The notes below the pieces were generated by a model that did not search any database, was not told the DNA's origin, and saw only the letters and a program-made list of their open reading frames with translations. The translations under genes were made by a program, and so were the position numbers. A stretch of 7,946 bases of DNA from Pseudomonadota bacterium (lineage in GTDB: Bacteria > Pseudomonadota > Alphaproteobacteria > Micropepsales > Micropepsaceae): the NCBI GenBank assembly GCA_021808875.1, contig JAKBAU010000165.1, positions 1 through 7,946 of the forward strand, given 5' to 3'. The first letter of the stretch is position 1; each line of letters starts with the position of its first letter. This document shows, in pieces, positions 1 through 7,362 of this stretch.

Positions 1-22
1 CCAGTTCAAGCTCCAAGCTCAT
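1..22 (-). CDS. Possible first codons of a further minus-strand gene (partial)
   Basis: An ATG on the minus strand at 22-20 opens a frame reading MSLELEL to the window edge. A purine-rich GGGGA stretch lies about 8 bases upstream and could act as a ribosome binding site. It would follow the exported-protein gene in the same direction, which fits a continuing gene block. Seven codons are too few to identify a family, and the start may be chance. In several Alphaproteobacteria a membrane pyrophosphatase gene (hppA) lies downstream of thiL, but these seven residues do not show that. Confidence 0.25.
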
Positions 23-189
23 CGCTGTTTCCCCGAAAGGTCCAATTTTCCTGGATGACCTGAGTTGGCCGGCCGCTTGCTGCGCACCGCTTCCCCCAAA
101 ATCGCAAGCCCTGCCGACCAGCCCGATTCGCAAGGCCAGCAAAGGTGCGCGAACATGCCAAAAGAGGTTAGCCCTTGCAATGCTTGGAT

Positions 190-627
190 TTAGTGTGTCG
201 GCGAAACCGGAGGCTGATTGGTCACGCCTACCCCGGGAACGATCCAAGCGATCTGAATCTGGCTGAAATTCACCGCGGTTACATTGCCCTCGCCCACTAC
301 GCGCCGCGAATCCGCCAGGAGGCGGGTTTGTAAGTCTTTGATATTTAATGCGTTCGGGTTATCTTGGCGCTGAATGGAGGCGGCGTTTACATCGCGCACA
401 AAGGCGTCCTGAAGGAACGGCGTGCGGTCGCGGATCTGCAAAGCTGCGGCATCACTCGCCGCCATGAGCACAGGATTGAGGTAGGCATAGCCAATCAGCC
501 GGCCCCCTTTGCTCATCGGGGCGATCAGGATCGGCATGTTGACGGCGTGCGAATTCGCGGGCTTTGCGGCCACGGCCGGGGCCACGGCAGCGAGAAGGAC
601 AAGCACGAAGACCAGAATCGAGCGCAT
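190..627 (-). CDS. Small exported protein of unknown function, possibly FliL-like
   Basis: I do not recognise a named family for this 145-residue protein. Residues 1-21 form a signal peptide or membrane anchor: a charged MR start, a hydrophobic core and an alanine-rich end (AVAA) that could be cleaved. The rest is soluble and has no cysteine. The layout of an extended strand region (about 30-55), a 'P-FLQDAFVRDV' helix (about 70-80), a second helix (about 95-113) and a final strand 'VTAVNFSQIQI' faintly resembles the periplasmic part of the flagellar protein FliL. That likeness is inference from pattern only. The last 15 residues are proline/valine-rich and probably disordered. The ATG has a GGAAG stretch about 11 bases upstream. 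The gene lies 43 bases after thiL on the same strand and may be co-transcribed with it. No flagellar gene is visible nearby. Confidence 0.75.
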   Translation of the reverse strand: MRSILVFVLVLLAAVAPAVAAKPANSHAVNMPILIAPMSKGGRLIGYAYLNPVLMAASDAAALQIRDRTPFLQDAFVRDVNAASIQRQDNPNALNIKDLQTRLLADSRRVVGEGNVTAVNFSQIQIAWIVPGVGVTNQPPVSPTH

Positions 628-670
628 GGTGTCATTCTTCCAGCTGGTGCCTAACAGCCGGTTAGCGGCG

Positions 671-1630
671 CTAGAAATGGCGCCAGCCTCTCTTGGTCAA
701 CTTTTCAGGCCGTCCCTGCACCAGGAGGCGCACACCTGCGCCAGCCTCCACCCGCCCAATTTCCGTGATGGGAGTATGAACAGCCTTTGCCGCGGCGATC
801 ACCCGTGCCCGCCGGGCGGCGGGGACGGTGAAGGCAAGTTCATAATCATCGCCACAGACCGCAGCCCGCACTGCCGCTTCCTCTCTCCAGAGGCGCCTCA
901 CCGCGGGCGCAAGCGGCAAAAGTTTGGCTTCGACGACAATGCTGACCCCACTGACCTCGGCGATATGCCCAAGATCAGCAATCAGGCCATCCGAAACATC
1001 AAGTCCGGCACTTGCCAGCCCACGCAGTGCCCGTCCCAGTCCCAGGCGCGGTTCGGGAACCCGGTAGCGTGCAATCAAGTCAGCCGGCCCGGTTTTGGCC
1101 GCCTGCGCCAGCTCAAGTCCGGCTCCGGCATCACCAATCGTACCGGACACGAAGACGAGATCTCCTGGCCGAGCACCGGAGCGATGGATCATGCGTCCCC
1201 TTGGAACCGTGCCAACAGCAGTCAGAGACAATGCCAGTGGACCTGACGTTGACGTCGTGTCGCCGCCCAGTATCGGCACTTCAAACCTCTCGCCATCGCG
1301 GGCAAGGCCACGGGCAAACCCCTTGATCCAGGCAAAGCTGCGATCCTGAGGCAGCATCAAGGTGAGAAAATAGCCGATGGGCTCAGCCCCTTTGGCGGCC
1401 AGATCCGACAGGTTCACCCGCAGCGCCTTGCGGGCGACGCTGCCGGGCGGATCCTCCGCCAGGAAATGCACGCCCTCCACGAGACCGTCGGTCGTAACCA
1501 CGAGCTCTTGACCCGCACGCGGCCTGATCAGGGCTGCATCATCCTGAAGACCAAGCGCACCTGGCGCTCCACGCGTCAGCGGCGCGAAGAGTTCGGCGAT
1601 CAATTCGAATTCACCCGGCCTTGCCCTCAT
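671..1630 (-). CDS. thiL: Thiamine-monophosphate kinase ThiL
   Basis: Cytosolic enzyme that phosphorylates thiamine monophosphate with ATP to give thiamine diphosphate, the last step of thiamine cofactor synthesis. The 319-residue length is normal for the family. Visible motifs of the PurM/ThiL fold are the metal-binding LQDDAA (about 28-33), TTDGLVEGVHF (46-56), NLSDLAAKGA (73-82), GGDTT (122-126), the DVSDGL loop (211-216) and GDDYEL (260-265). The residue before the first DD pair is Q where many bacteria have G, as seen in other alphaproteobacterial ThiL proteins. The ATG at 1630 has AGGA six bases upstream. A 44-base gap separates it from nusB, a neighbour pairing common in Proteobacteria. 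It is probably part of the same transcript as ribH-nusB. Confidence 0.96.
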   Translation of the reverse strand: MRARPGEFELIAELFAPLTRGAPGALGLQDDAALIRPRAGQELVVTTDGLVEGVHFLAEDPPGSVARKALRVNLSDLAAKGAEPIGYFLTLMLPQDRSFAWIKGFARGLARDGERFEVPILGGDTTSTSGPLALSLTAVGTVPRGRMIHRSGARPGDLVFVSGTIGDAGAGLELAQAAKTGPADLIARYRVPEPRLGLGRALRGLASAGLDVSDGLIADLGHIAEVSGVSIVVEAKLLPLAPAVRRLWREEAAVRAAVCGDDYELAFTVPAARRARVIAAAKAVHTPITEIGRVEAGAGVRLLVQGRPEKLTKRGWRHF

Positions 1631-1674
1631 GGAGTTCCTGTTGTGACGGAGCGTCCCGCCTCTCCCGCGAAGGC

Positions 1675-2181
1675 TTAGAAAGGCAGTTCACCCAGAGGCG
1701 GCTCTTCGCCGAACTCACGCGCCCGTTTGCGCCGTGCCAAGCGGTCGAGCACGGCATTGACAAAACCGGTTTCCTCAGCGGCGAGAAAGGCATGGGCCAC
1801 ATCGAGATATTGGTCGATCACGACCTTACCGGGAACGTCGGGACGCGCGATCAGCTCGTAGCCGGCACAGCGCAAAATCGCCCGTGCAATCGAGTCGATT
1901 CGCTCAAGTTTCCAGTTCACCGCCAGCGAGCGCGCCAGAGCGCGATCGATTTCAACCTGAAAGCGCGGCACGCCGCGCACGATGTCCGCAAAGAACGCCC
2001 TGTCCGGGGGCCCTACCGGAATATCGCTCGGCGTGGCAAAACGGTGGTCGACAAATTCCTCAATGGTGTCCTCGGCAGCGTTACCGGCAAGCTCCATCTG
2101 ATAGACCGCCTGCACCGCGGCAAGACGTGCAGCCCGGCGTGCCGCAGTATCAGCAGGCTCCAGCGAAGGCGTGGCCGTCAA
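1675..2181 (-). CDS. nusB: Transcription antitermination factor NusB
   Basis: NusB binds boxA RNA together with NusE (ribosomal protein S10) and supports antitermination of rRNA operons. The arginine-rich first helix with [16 protein letters not shown] (15-30), ILRCAGYEL (102-110), [13 protein letters not shown] (120-132) and [11 protein letters not shown] (140-150) are the family hallmarks. I chose a TTG start at 2181, giving 168 residues. It overlaps the ribH stop as TTGA and has GGAGGG (2192-2187) five bases upstream. The only upstream ATG, at 2226, would add 15 residues ([15 protein letters not shown]) lying inside ribH, and has no visible ribosome binding site. The residues after the TTG ([15 protein letters not shown]) look like a normal alphaproteobacterial NusB N-terminus. 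The overlap suggests translational coupling to ribH. Confidence 0.93.
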   Translation of the reverse strand: MTATPSLEPADTAARRAARLAAVQAVYQMELAGNAAEDTIEEFVDHRFATPSDIPVGPPDRAFFADIVRGVPRFQVEIDRALARSLAVNWKLERIDSIARAILRCAGYELIARPDVPGKVVIDQYLDVAHAFLAAEETGFVNAVLDRLARRKRAREFGEEPPLGELPF

Positions 2182-2633
2182 TGATGCCCTCCAAGACGGC
2201 CACGAGTCGCAATCAGGGCCAGACATGCGCGTGCCGCGTCGCCGCCCTTGTCCAGCTCGCTGCGCCGCGCACGGCGCAGCGCTTGTTCCTCGTTTTCTAC
2301 CGTCAAAATGCCATTACCGATGCAAAGATTATGGTTGACACCCAGATCCATGAGACCGCGCGCCGATTCATTGGCGACAATCTCAAAATGATAGGTTTCG
2401 CCACGAAGCACACAGCCGAGCGCCACATAACCATCAAAATGCTGGCCGGCTCCCTCTCCCGCTTTGGCCGCAAAATGGATCGCAGGAGGGATTTCAAGCG
2501 CGCCAGGAACCTCGATGCGTTCGACCTCTGCGCCAGCCGCGTTCAGGACCGCTAGCGCTCCCTCCAGAAGGGCATCGGAAATGTGCGTATAAAACCGCGC
2601 TTCGACGATCAGGATATTGGGCTTGCCAATCAT
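2178..2633 (-). CDS. ribH: 6,7-dimethyl-8-ribityllumazine synthase RibH
   Basis: Lumazine synthase condenses 5-amino-6-ribitylaminouracil with 3,4-dihydroxy-2-butanone 4-phosphate, the penultimate riboflavin step, and usually works as a pentamer or 60-subunit shell. The 151-residue length is typical. Visible motifs are the substrate-stacking aromatic in VEARFY (about 10-15), VPGALEIP (42-49), [15 protein letters not shown] (72-86) with the catalytic histidine at 82, [11 protein letters not shown] (87-97), and the late [11 protein letters not shown] (108-118) and DKGGDAA (128-134). Its ATG at 2633 overlaps the ribB stop as ATGA, with GGGGGA a few bases upstream inside ribB. It therefore sits directly after the gene that makes its four-carbon substrate and is very likely translationally coupled to it. 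Confidence 0.97.
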   Translation of the reverse strand: MIGKPNILIVEARFYTHISDALLEGALAVLNAAGAEVERIEVPGALEIPPAIHFAAKAGEGAGQHFDGYVALGCVLRGETYHFEIVANESARGLMDLGVNHNLCIGNGILTVENEEQALRRARRSELDKGGDAARACLALIATRGRLGGHH

Positions 2634-3742
2634 GATGTTCCCCCGCGAATTGGATGGGTCGCCACGATATTAAGACCGTAGCCGCTCAAGGCCACCGCCT
2701 TCTTTTCTGGGGTATCGGTGAGGAGGATCATTTCCGTGATGCCCAGATCCAGAAGGATCTGGGCCCCTACGCCATATTCCTTGATGCGGGCACGGTCACC
2801 TTCTTCGGAGACCCGGCGCAGTATGATATCCGAGACGAAGGTTGGCCGGTTCTGACGGAGCAGAACCACCACGCCCCGGCCTTCGCGTGCGATGATGTGC
2901 ATGCTCTCCTCGAGCACCCGCTGTACGTAGTTCTTGTAGCCGAGCAGGTCCGAGAAGATGTTGAGGCTGTGCATGCGCACCAGCACTGGCGCATCCCCAG
3001 AAATATCACCCTTCACAAGCGCTATGTGCTCGGCATATTCGAGGGTATTGACATAGACCATCATCCGCCACATCCCGCCATGGTGGCTATCGAACTCGGT
3101 TTCCACCGCCCGTTCGACGAAATGGTCGCAGCGGCGACGGTAAGCGATGAGATCGGCAATGGTCCCGATTTTGAGGCCATGGAGTTGGGCAAACTGCACC
3201 AGATCCGGCAGCCGGGCCATGGTGCCGTCGTCATTCATGATCTCGCAAATAACGCCGGCCGGATAAAGCCCGGCCATGCGCGGGATGTCGACCGCAGCCT
3301 CGGTGTGGCCGGCGCGCACCAAGGTGCCGCCATGGCGGGCCACCAGAGGAAAGACATGGCCGGGCATGACGATGTCATCCGGCCCCTTGGTCGGATCGAT
3401 GGCCACCGAGATCGTGCGGGCCCGATCATGTGCCGAGATGCCGGTTGAAACCCCCTCCTTGGCCTCGATCGATACGGTGAAGGCCGTCTGATGTGGGGCC
3501 CCGTTGACCTGCGTCATCATCGGAATGCGCAAGGTATTGGCACGCTCCTGGGTGAGTGCCAGACAGATCAGTCCACGACCATATTTGGCCATGAAATTGA
3601 CTGCCTGCGGCGTGCACATCTGTGCGGGGATAACGAGATCCCCTTCATTCTCTCGATCCTCAGCATCGACGAGGATGAACATGCGTCCGTTGCGTGCTTC
3701 CTCGATCAGGTCTTCAATCGGCGAGATATAATCGTGAAACAT
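2630..3742 (-). CDS. ribB: 3,4-dihydroxy-2-butanone 4-phosphate synthase with degenerate RibA-like domain (RibBX type)
   Basis: Residues 1 to about 205 form a complete RibB domain, which turns ribulose 5-phosphate into formate and the four-carbon riboflavin precursor. It has [10 protein letters not shown] (26-35), [10 protein letters not shown] (99-108), GHVFPL (128-133), [10 protein letters not shown] (143-152) and [13 protein letters not shown] (165-177). Residues about 210-370 align by eye with GTP cyclohydrolase II (RibA): VLVRMHS (253-259), REGRG (286-290), [13 protein letters not shown] (322-334) and a [14 protein letters not shown] end. However, no cysteine occurs after residue 205. 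The three zinc cysteines of RibA fall on N261, Y272 and Q274, and the usual QEGRGIGL motif is replaced around 297-304. GTP cyclohydrolase activity is therefore unlikely. Hybrid proteins with this layout are known in Proteobacteria as RibBX. Automatic annotation may call it bifunctional RibBA. It starts 3 bases after the ribE stop. Confidence 0.95.
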   Translation of the reverse strand: MFHDYISPIEDLIEEARNGRMFILVDAEDRENEGDLVIPAQMCTPQAVNFMAKYGRGLICLALTQERANTLRIPMMTQVNGAPHQTAFTVSIEAKEGVSTGISAHDRARTISVAIDPTKGPDDIVMPGHVFPLVARHGGTLVRAGHTEAAVDIPRMAGLYPAGVICEIMNDDGTMARLPDLVQFAQLHGLKIGTIADLIAYRRRCDHFVERAVETEFDSHHGGMWRMMVYVNTLEYAEHIALVKGDISGDAPVLVRMHSLNIFSDLLGYKNYVQRVLEESMHIIAREGRGVVVLLRQNRPTFVSDIILRRVSEEGDRARIKEYGVGAQILLDLGITEMILLTDTPEKKAVALSGYGLNIVATHPIRGGTS

Positions 3743-3745
3743 GGC

Positions 3746-4339
3746 TCAGCTCTGAATAAGGCGCGCAACGTAGCGCGCCATAAGGTCGATCTCGAGATTG
3801 ACAGGCTGAGAAGGACGCAGAGCCTTGAAGCTCGTCGCCGCCTGGGTATGGGGTATGATGTTGACGCCAAAGCGCAGTCCATCAACTTCGTTGACCGTCA
3901 GCGAGACGCCGTCAAGCGCGACCGAACCTTTGGTGGCGATGAAGCGGGAAAGCGCCACCGGAGCTTCGAACGTCATGCGCACGGATTCGCCCTCGGGGTG
4001 CAGATCCTTGAGCTCGGCAACACCGTCAACGTGCCCGGTGACAATGTGGCCGCCAAGCTCGTCGCCGATACGCATCGCCCGCTCCAGATTGACAGGATCA
4101 CCGACACGCCAGTGACCGAGCGTGGTCCTGGACAAGGTCTCGCCCGAAGCCGTCACCGCAAACCAGCGGTCCGAGGCCGAACCGCGATCAACCACGGTCA
4201 TGCAGATTCCAGAGCAGGCGATCGAGGCTCCGAGCGCGACGCTCGAAACATCATAATGCGTTGCGATCACGACATGGGTATCGCCGCGCGCCTCAAGATG
4301 GCGCACCTGGCCTACATCGGTAATGATTCCGGTAAACAT
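3746..4339 (-). CDS. ribE: Riboflavin synthase, alpha-chain type
   Basis: Riboflavin synthase dismutates two 6,7-dimethyl-8-ribityllumazine molecules into riboflavin and the ribitylaminouracil that RibH reuses. The 197-residue protein has the two tandem lumazine-binding repeats of the family. The first covers about 1-95, opening MFTGIITDVGQV with GASIACSGICMTV (37-49) and VNLERAM (83-89). The second covers about 96-190, with LGGHIVTGHVDG (95-106), GSVALDGVSLTVN (138-150), NIIPHT (160-165) and VNLEIDLMARY (180-190). The frame stays open upstream to an ATG at 4402, but the start at 4339 is correct: it gives the conserved MFTGII terminus and has AAGAGG nearby. The ribD stop lies only 10 bases upstream, so the ribosome binding site directly follows it. 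Confidence 0.97.
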   Translation of the reverse strand: MFTGIITDVGQVRHLEARGDTHVVIATHYDVSSVALGASIACSGICMTVVDRGSASDRWFAVTASGETLSRTTLGHWRVGDPVNLERAMRIGDELGGHIVTGHVDGVAELKDLHPEGESVRMTFEAPVALSRFIATKGSVALDGVSLTVNEVDGLRFGVNIIPHTQAATSFKALRPSQPVNLEIDLMARYVARLIQS

Positions 4340-4349
4340 GAAACCTCTT

Positions 4350-5453
4350 TTAGGCTCTTGCCGAGTAGCTTTCCAGCAGGTCCGGCCCAAACACCCGCAC
4401 ACTTTCCCTTACGAAACGCGGGGCCTCTTCGAGGCCCAATGCCGCAAGCGCGCCCACACTGCTGTGACCGGCCGCTCCAAGCAGCATCGGGGCGCTGAAG
4501 ACTTCCAGACGGTCCGCCCTGCCCCGGTTGATGAAGCTTGCCTGCACGCTGGCGCCCCCTTCCACGAGCAGACGCGTAATGCCACGCGCAGCCAGTGCAG
4601 CCAACACCGCATCGATATCGGGTCGACCGCGCGCATCACCCGCGACCCGCAATACTTCAACTCCGAGGTCGCTGAGCGCAGGACGATCCTGTGCTGCGGT
4701 GGTAAATACCAGGCTTGATACCGCAGAGGCGGTCTGGACGAGCCGACAATTGTCCGAAAGCCTTAAGCGGCTATCCAGCACCACCCGCAGCGGCGAGCGC
4801 CCTTCAAGACCGGCCAGCCTGCAAGTCAGCAAGGGATCATCGGCAAGCACGGTTTCGATGCCAACCAAAATGGCATCATGCTGCGCCCGAAGCAGATGGC
4901 CATAGCGCCTTGCCTCCTCCGAGGTGATCCACTGGCTTTCGCCCGAGGCGGCAGCATTATGGCCATCCAGGCTATGCGCGATCTTGAGTGTCACCAGGGG
5001 GCGAGCTTCTTCCACCCGTAGTACAAAACCCTGATTTAGTTTGGCAGCATCAGCCGCCAACAGGCCTGTCTCCAGCTCAATTTTTGCGTCAAGCAAGCGC
5101 GCAAACCCAGCTCCCTTCACACGCGGATCAGGATCCGTCAGAGACGCCACGACCCGGGCGATTCCGGCGTCGATGAGCGCATCCGCGCAGGGCGGTGTGC
5201 GGCCGACATGGGCGCAGGGCTCGAGGGTCACGTAGGCAGTCGCACCACGTGCCCGCATGCCGGCCTGGGCCAGTGCCTGGGTTTCAGCATGGGGGCGCCC
5301 CCCTGACCCGGTCCAGCCACGCCCGACCACCTGCCCGCTTGGCGCCACGATGATGCAACCCACCGCGGGATTGGGGGCGACCTGCCCCAGTCCGCGCGCG
5401 GCGAGAACAAGCGCATGGCGCATATGGCGCAGATCTTGCCGATTGGGGCTCAT
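4350..5453 (-). CDS. ribD: Bifunctional pyrimidine deaminase/reductase RibD
   Basis: RibD deaminates the product of GTP cyclohydrolase II and then reduces its ribose side chain with NADPH, giving the ribitylaminopyrimidine precursor of RibH's substrate after dephosphorylation. The 367-residue length is usual. The deaminase domain (1 to about 145) has NPAVGC (28-33), the zinc/catalytic HAE (55-57) and LEPCAHVGRTPPC, with zinc cysteines 80 and 89. This motif is PCSHxGRTPPC in many bacteria, so A81 and V83 are variants outside the ligands. The reductase domain (about 150-365) has TLKIAHSLDG (155-164), the ADDPLLTCR stretch (204-212) and LLVEGGAS (295-302). The ATG at 5453 has no strong ribosome binding site, and a second in-frame ATG lies 10 codons in, so the exact start is less sure. 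It follows the 135-base repeat-bearing gap after nrdR. Confidence 0.95.
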   Translation of the reverse strand: MSPNRQDLRHMRHALVLAARGLGQVAPNPAVGCIIVAPSGQVVGRGWTGSGGRPHAETQALAQAGMRARGATAYVTLEPCAHVGRTPPCADALIDAGIARVVASLTDPDPRVKGAGFARLLDAKIELETGLLAADAAKLNQGFVLRVEEARPLVTLKIAHSLDGHNAAASGESQWITSEEARRYGHLLRAQHDAILVGIETVLADDPLLTCRLAGLEGRSPLRVVLDSRLRLSDNCRLVQTASAVSSLVFTTAAQDRPALSDLGVEVLRVAGDARGRPDIDAVLAALAARGITRLLVEGGASVQASFINRGRADRLEVFSAPMLLGAAGHSSVGALAALGLEEAPRFVRESVRVFGPDLLESYSARA

Positions 5454-5474
5454 AATTGCAGCTCAAACCACTTT

Positions 5475-5563
5475 CCAGGCAGCAAAGGCCGCAGGGGGAC
5501 CCCGCCCCCCAAAAGATGCAAAAGGGTCTGCCACCCTTGAGGAGCCCCGCCCACCTGGCAGCA
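5475..5563. repeat. GC-rich inverted-repeat segment between nrdR and ribD
   Basis: The nrdR-ribD gap is unusual for this tight gene block. It holds a perfect inverted repeat GGGGG/CCCCC at 5494-5510 with an ACCCCG centre and a second perfect 6-base repeat AAGGGT/ACCCTT at 5522-5538 with a 5-base loop. The segment is bounded by two near-identical direct copies, CCAGGCAGCA at 5475-5484 and CCTGGCAGCA at 5554-5563 (9 of 10 bases equal). This could be a small dispersed intergenic element or simply a structured RNA leader of ribD. No FMN riboswitch core could be recognised by eye. Confidence 0.45.
5511..5538 (-). terminator. Weak intrinsic terminator or attenuator candidate after nrdR
   Basis: On the minus strand the 6-pair stem AAGGGT-GGCAG-ACCCTT (5538-5522) is followed by TT, then GCATC and TTTT. 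This is about 50 bases past the nrdR stop and about 70 before ribD. The stem is short and the T-run interrupted, so it would at most reduce read-through. Alternatively the hairpin is part of an RNA-processing site or dispersed repeat. Confidence 0.3.
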
Positions 5564-5588
5564 CCATAACCTGAGGTGTCCGCGTGCC

Positions 5589-6047
5589 CTAGTCCTTGTC
5601 TCCGGAAAGCGCCCCAATCAGCGTTTCGAAGTCCTTGGTCTCGCGAAAATTCTTGTAAACCGAAGCAAAACGCACATAGGCGACCTTGTCGAGACTGGCC
5701 AAGGCCTGCATCACCAGCTCGCCAATCATGGTCGACGGAATCTCATTTTCCCCCATGCTTTCGAGGCGGCGGACTATTCCCGTGATCATCCGGTCGACGC
5801 GCTCCGGCTCGACCGGGCGCTTGCGCAGCGCATGCATGATCGAGCGTTCCAGCTTGTCTCGCTCGAAGGGTTCGCGGCGGTTGTTCTTTTTGACGACAAT
5901 GAGTTCGCGCAACTGCACCCTCTCAAAGGTGGTGAACCGTCCACCACAGGCAGGACAATGCCGGCGCCGCCGGATCGCTGAATTGTCCTCGCTGGGGCGC
6001 GAATCCTTGACCTGGCTGTCGTCATGGCCGCAAAACGGGCAGCGCAT
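5589..6047 (-). CDS. nrdR: Transcriptional repressor NrdR
   Basis: NrdR is a nucleotide-sensing repressor of ribonucleotide reductase genes. It binds NrdR boxes upstream of nrd operons when dATP/ATP occupy its ATP-cone. The 152-residue protein has an N-terminal zinc ribbon with CPFC (cysteines 3 and 6) and CPAC (31 and 34) separated by an arginine-rich stretch (RRRR at 26-29). An ATP-cone follows from about 49 to 139 with [11 protein letters not shown] (51-61) and the family ending [13 protein letters not shown]. The frame remains open upstream to 6185 inside glyA, but the start at 6047 gives the invariant MRCPFC terminus. Its AGGAG ribosome binding site overlaps the glyA TAG stop, which lies 10 bases upstream. 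The glyA-nrdR-ribD order is widespread in Proteobacteria. Confidence 0.97.
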   Translation of the reverse strand: MRCPFCGHDDSQVKDSRPSEDNSAIRRRRHCPACGGRFTTFERVQLRELIVVKKNNRREPFERDKLERSIMHALRKRPVEPERVDRMITGIVRRLESMGENEIPSTMIGELVMQALASLDKVAYVRFASVYKNFRETKDFETLIGALSGDKD

Positions 6048-6057
6048 GGTCTTGCTC

Positions 6058-7362
6058 CTATTCGTAAATGGGAAAACGGTGGCACAGCTCGAGCACCCGT
6101 GCCCGAACCGCCGCTTCGACTTGCGCATCACCGGCTGCACCGGCGCGGGCGGTCGCATCGACGACCTCCGCGATCCACTGGCCAATGGCGCGGAATTCGC
6201 CAGGGCCGAAACCGCGGGTCGTACCAGCGGGAGAGCCCAAACGAATACCGGAGGTCACCGCCGGCTTTTCCGGATCAAACGGTATGGCGTTTTTGTTGGT
6301 GGTGATGTTCGCCCGATCAAGGGCTTTCTCCACCTCATTTCCCCTGGCCTTCTTGGGACGAAGATCGACCAGCATGAGATGGGTATCTGTTCCACCCGAC
6401 ACGATATCAAGACCATGCCCCTGCAAGGTGTCAGCGAGAGCCCTGGCGTTTTCGACGATCCTGCGCGCGTAATCCTTGAAGTCGGGCCTTAGGGCTTCTG
6501 CGAAGGCGACAGCCTTGGCTGCGATGACATGCATGAGCGGCCCGCCCTGCAGACCAGGAAAGATCGCCGAATTGAATTTTTTGCCCAGCTCGGGGTCACG
6601 CGAGAGAATCATGCCGCCGCGTGGCCCACGCAGCGTCTTGTGCGTCGTTGTTGTGGCAACATGGGCGTAGTCGAGGGGGTTGGGATGAACCCCACCCGCC
6701 ACCAGTCCGGCAAAATGGGCCATGTCGACCATGAAATAGGCCCCGACACTGTCCGCGATCTCGCGGAAGGCCTTAAAATCGATGATGCGGGGATAGGCCG
6801 AACCGCCGGCGATGATCACCTTGGGCCGATGTTCCTTGGCCTTGGCCGCCACCTCGTCCAGATCGATGCGATAGTCCTGACGACGGACCCCATAGGAAAC
6901 TGGCCGAAACCACTTGCCAGACTGATTAACCGGAGAGCCATGGGTGAGATGCCCGCCTGCCGCGAGATCCAGGCCCATAAAGGTATCTCCAGGCTGCATC
7001 AGAGCGAAAAATACCGCCTGATTGGCCTGCGCTCCGGAGTGTGGCTGGACATTGGCGTAGCTGCAGTCAAACAGCCGCTTGGCCCGCTCAATCGCCAGGG
7101 TTTCGGCGATATCGACGAATTCGCAGCCGCCGTAATAACGCTTGGACGGATAACCTTCGGCATATTTGTTCGTCAGAACCGAGCCCTGGGCCTCCAGGAC
7201 CGCCCGCGAGACGATATTTTCCGAGGCGATAAGCTCAATCTTCTCGCGCTGACGCCCCAGCTCCTGATCAATCGCTGCCGCAAGTTCCGGGTCCGCCTCA
7301 TGGAGGGTCTGGCGGAAAAACTGAGAATTCTGCGGCTGAGCCGCACCGGACATCGCTGCCAT
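6058..7362 (-). CDS. glyA: Serine hydroxymethyltransferase GlyA
   Basis: This cytosolic PLP enzyme interconverts serine plus tetrahydrofolate with glycine plus 5,10-methylene-tetrahydrofolate, the main one-carbon source. Visible family motifs are IELIASENI (42-50), [15 protein letters not shown] (65-79), [10 protein letters not shown] (105-114), [11 protein letters not shown] (212-222), the PLP-lysine motif [14 protein letters not shown] (237-250, K242) and [15 protein letters not shown] near residue 370. The length is about 434 residues, as expected. The start is ambiguous among close ATGs: AAGAGG (7375-7370) lies 4 bases before an ATG at 7365 and 7 before the ATG at 7362, with another at 7353. 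I chose 7362 on spacing. The frame is open to 7425, but the extra N-terminus is not family-like. It is the first gene of the minus-strand block. Confidence 0.96.
   Translation of the reverse strand: MAAMSGAAQPQNSQFFRQTLHEADPELAAAIDQELGRQREKIELIASENIVSRAVLEAQGSVLTNKYAEGYPSKRYYGGCEFVDIAETLAIERAKRLFDCSYANVQPHSGAQANQAVFFALMQPGDTFMGLDLAAGGHLTHGSPVNQSGKWFRPVSYGVRRQDYRIDLDEVAAKAKEHRPKVIIAGGSAYPRIIDFKAFREIADSVGAYFMVDMAHFAGLVAGGVHPNPLDYAHVATTTTHKTLRGPRGGMILSRDPELGKKFNSAIFPGLQGGPLMHVIAAKAVAFAEALRPDFKDYARRIVENARALADTLQGHGLDIVSGGTDTHLMLVDLRPKKARGNEVEKALDRANITTNKNAIPFDPEKPAVTSGIRLGSPAGTTRGFGPGEFRAIGQWIAEVVDATARAGAAGDAQVEAAVRARVLELCHRFPIYE

Noticed and set aside
67..109. Perfect palindrome GGCCGGCC (67-74) and inverted repeat GCTTGC (75-80)/GCAAGC (104-109) downstream of the exported-protein gene
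   Set aside because: The loop is 23 bases, the arms are short and no T-run follows on the minus strand, so it does not support a terminator call.
628..670. Short inverted repeat CTAAC/GTTAG between thiL and the exported-protein gene
   Set aside because: Only five pairs and no T-tract; too weak to call a terminator or regulatory hairpin.
2654..3448. Long plus-strand open frame of 264 codons opposite ribB
   Set aside because: It lies entirely antisense to a clear RibB family gene, has no family-like motifs and is explained by the codon bias of the GC-rich minus-strand gene.
3491..4498. Plus-strand open frame of 335 codons across the ribB, ribE and ribD ends
   Set aside because: It is antisense to three well supported genes, and its translation is low in complexity and matches no family I know.
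5454..5588. FMN riboswitch in front of ribD
   Set aside because: I looked for the conserved AGGGGCA and GACCGGCGGT-like core blocks on the minus strand and did not find them.
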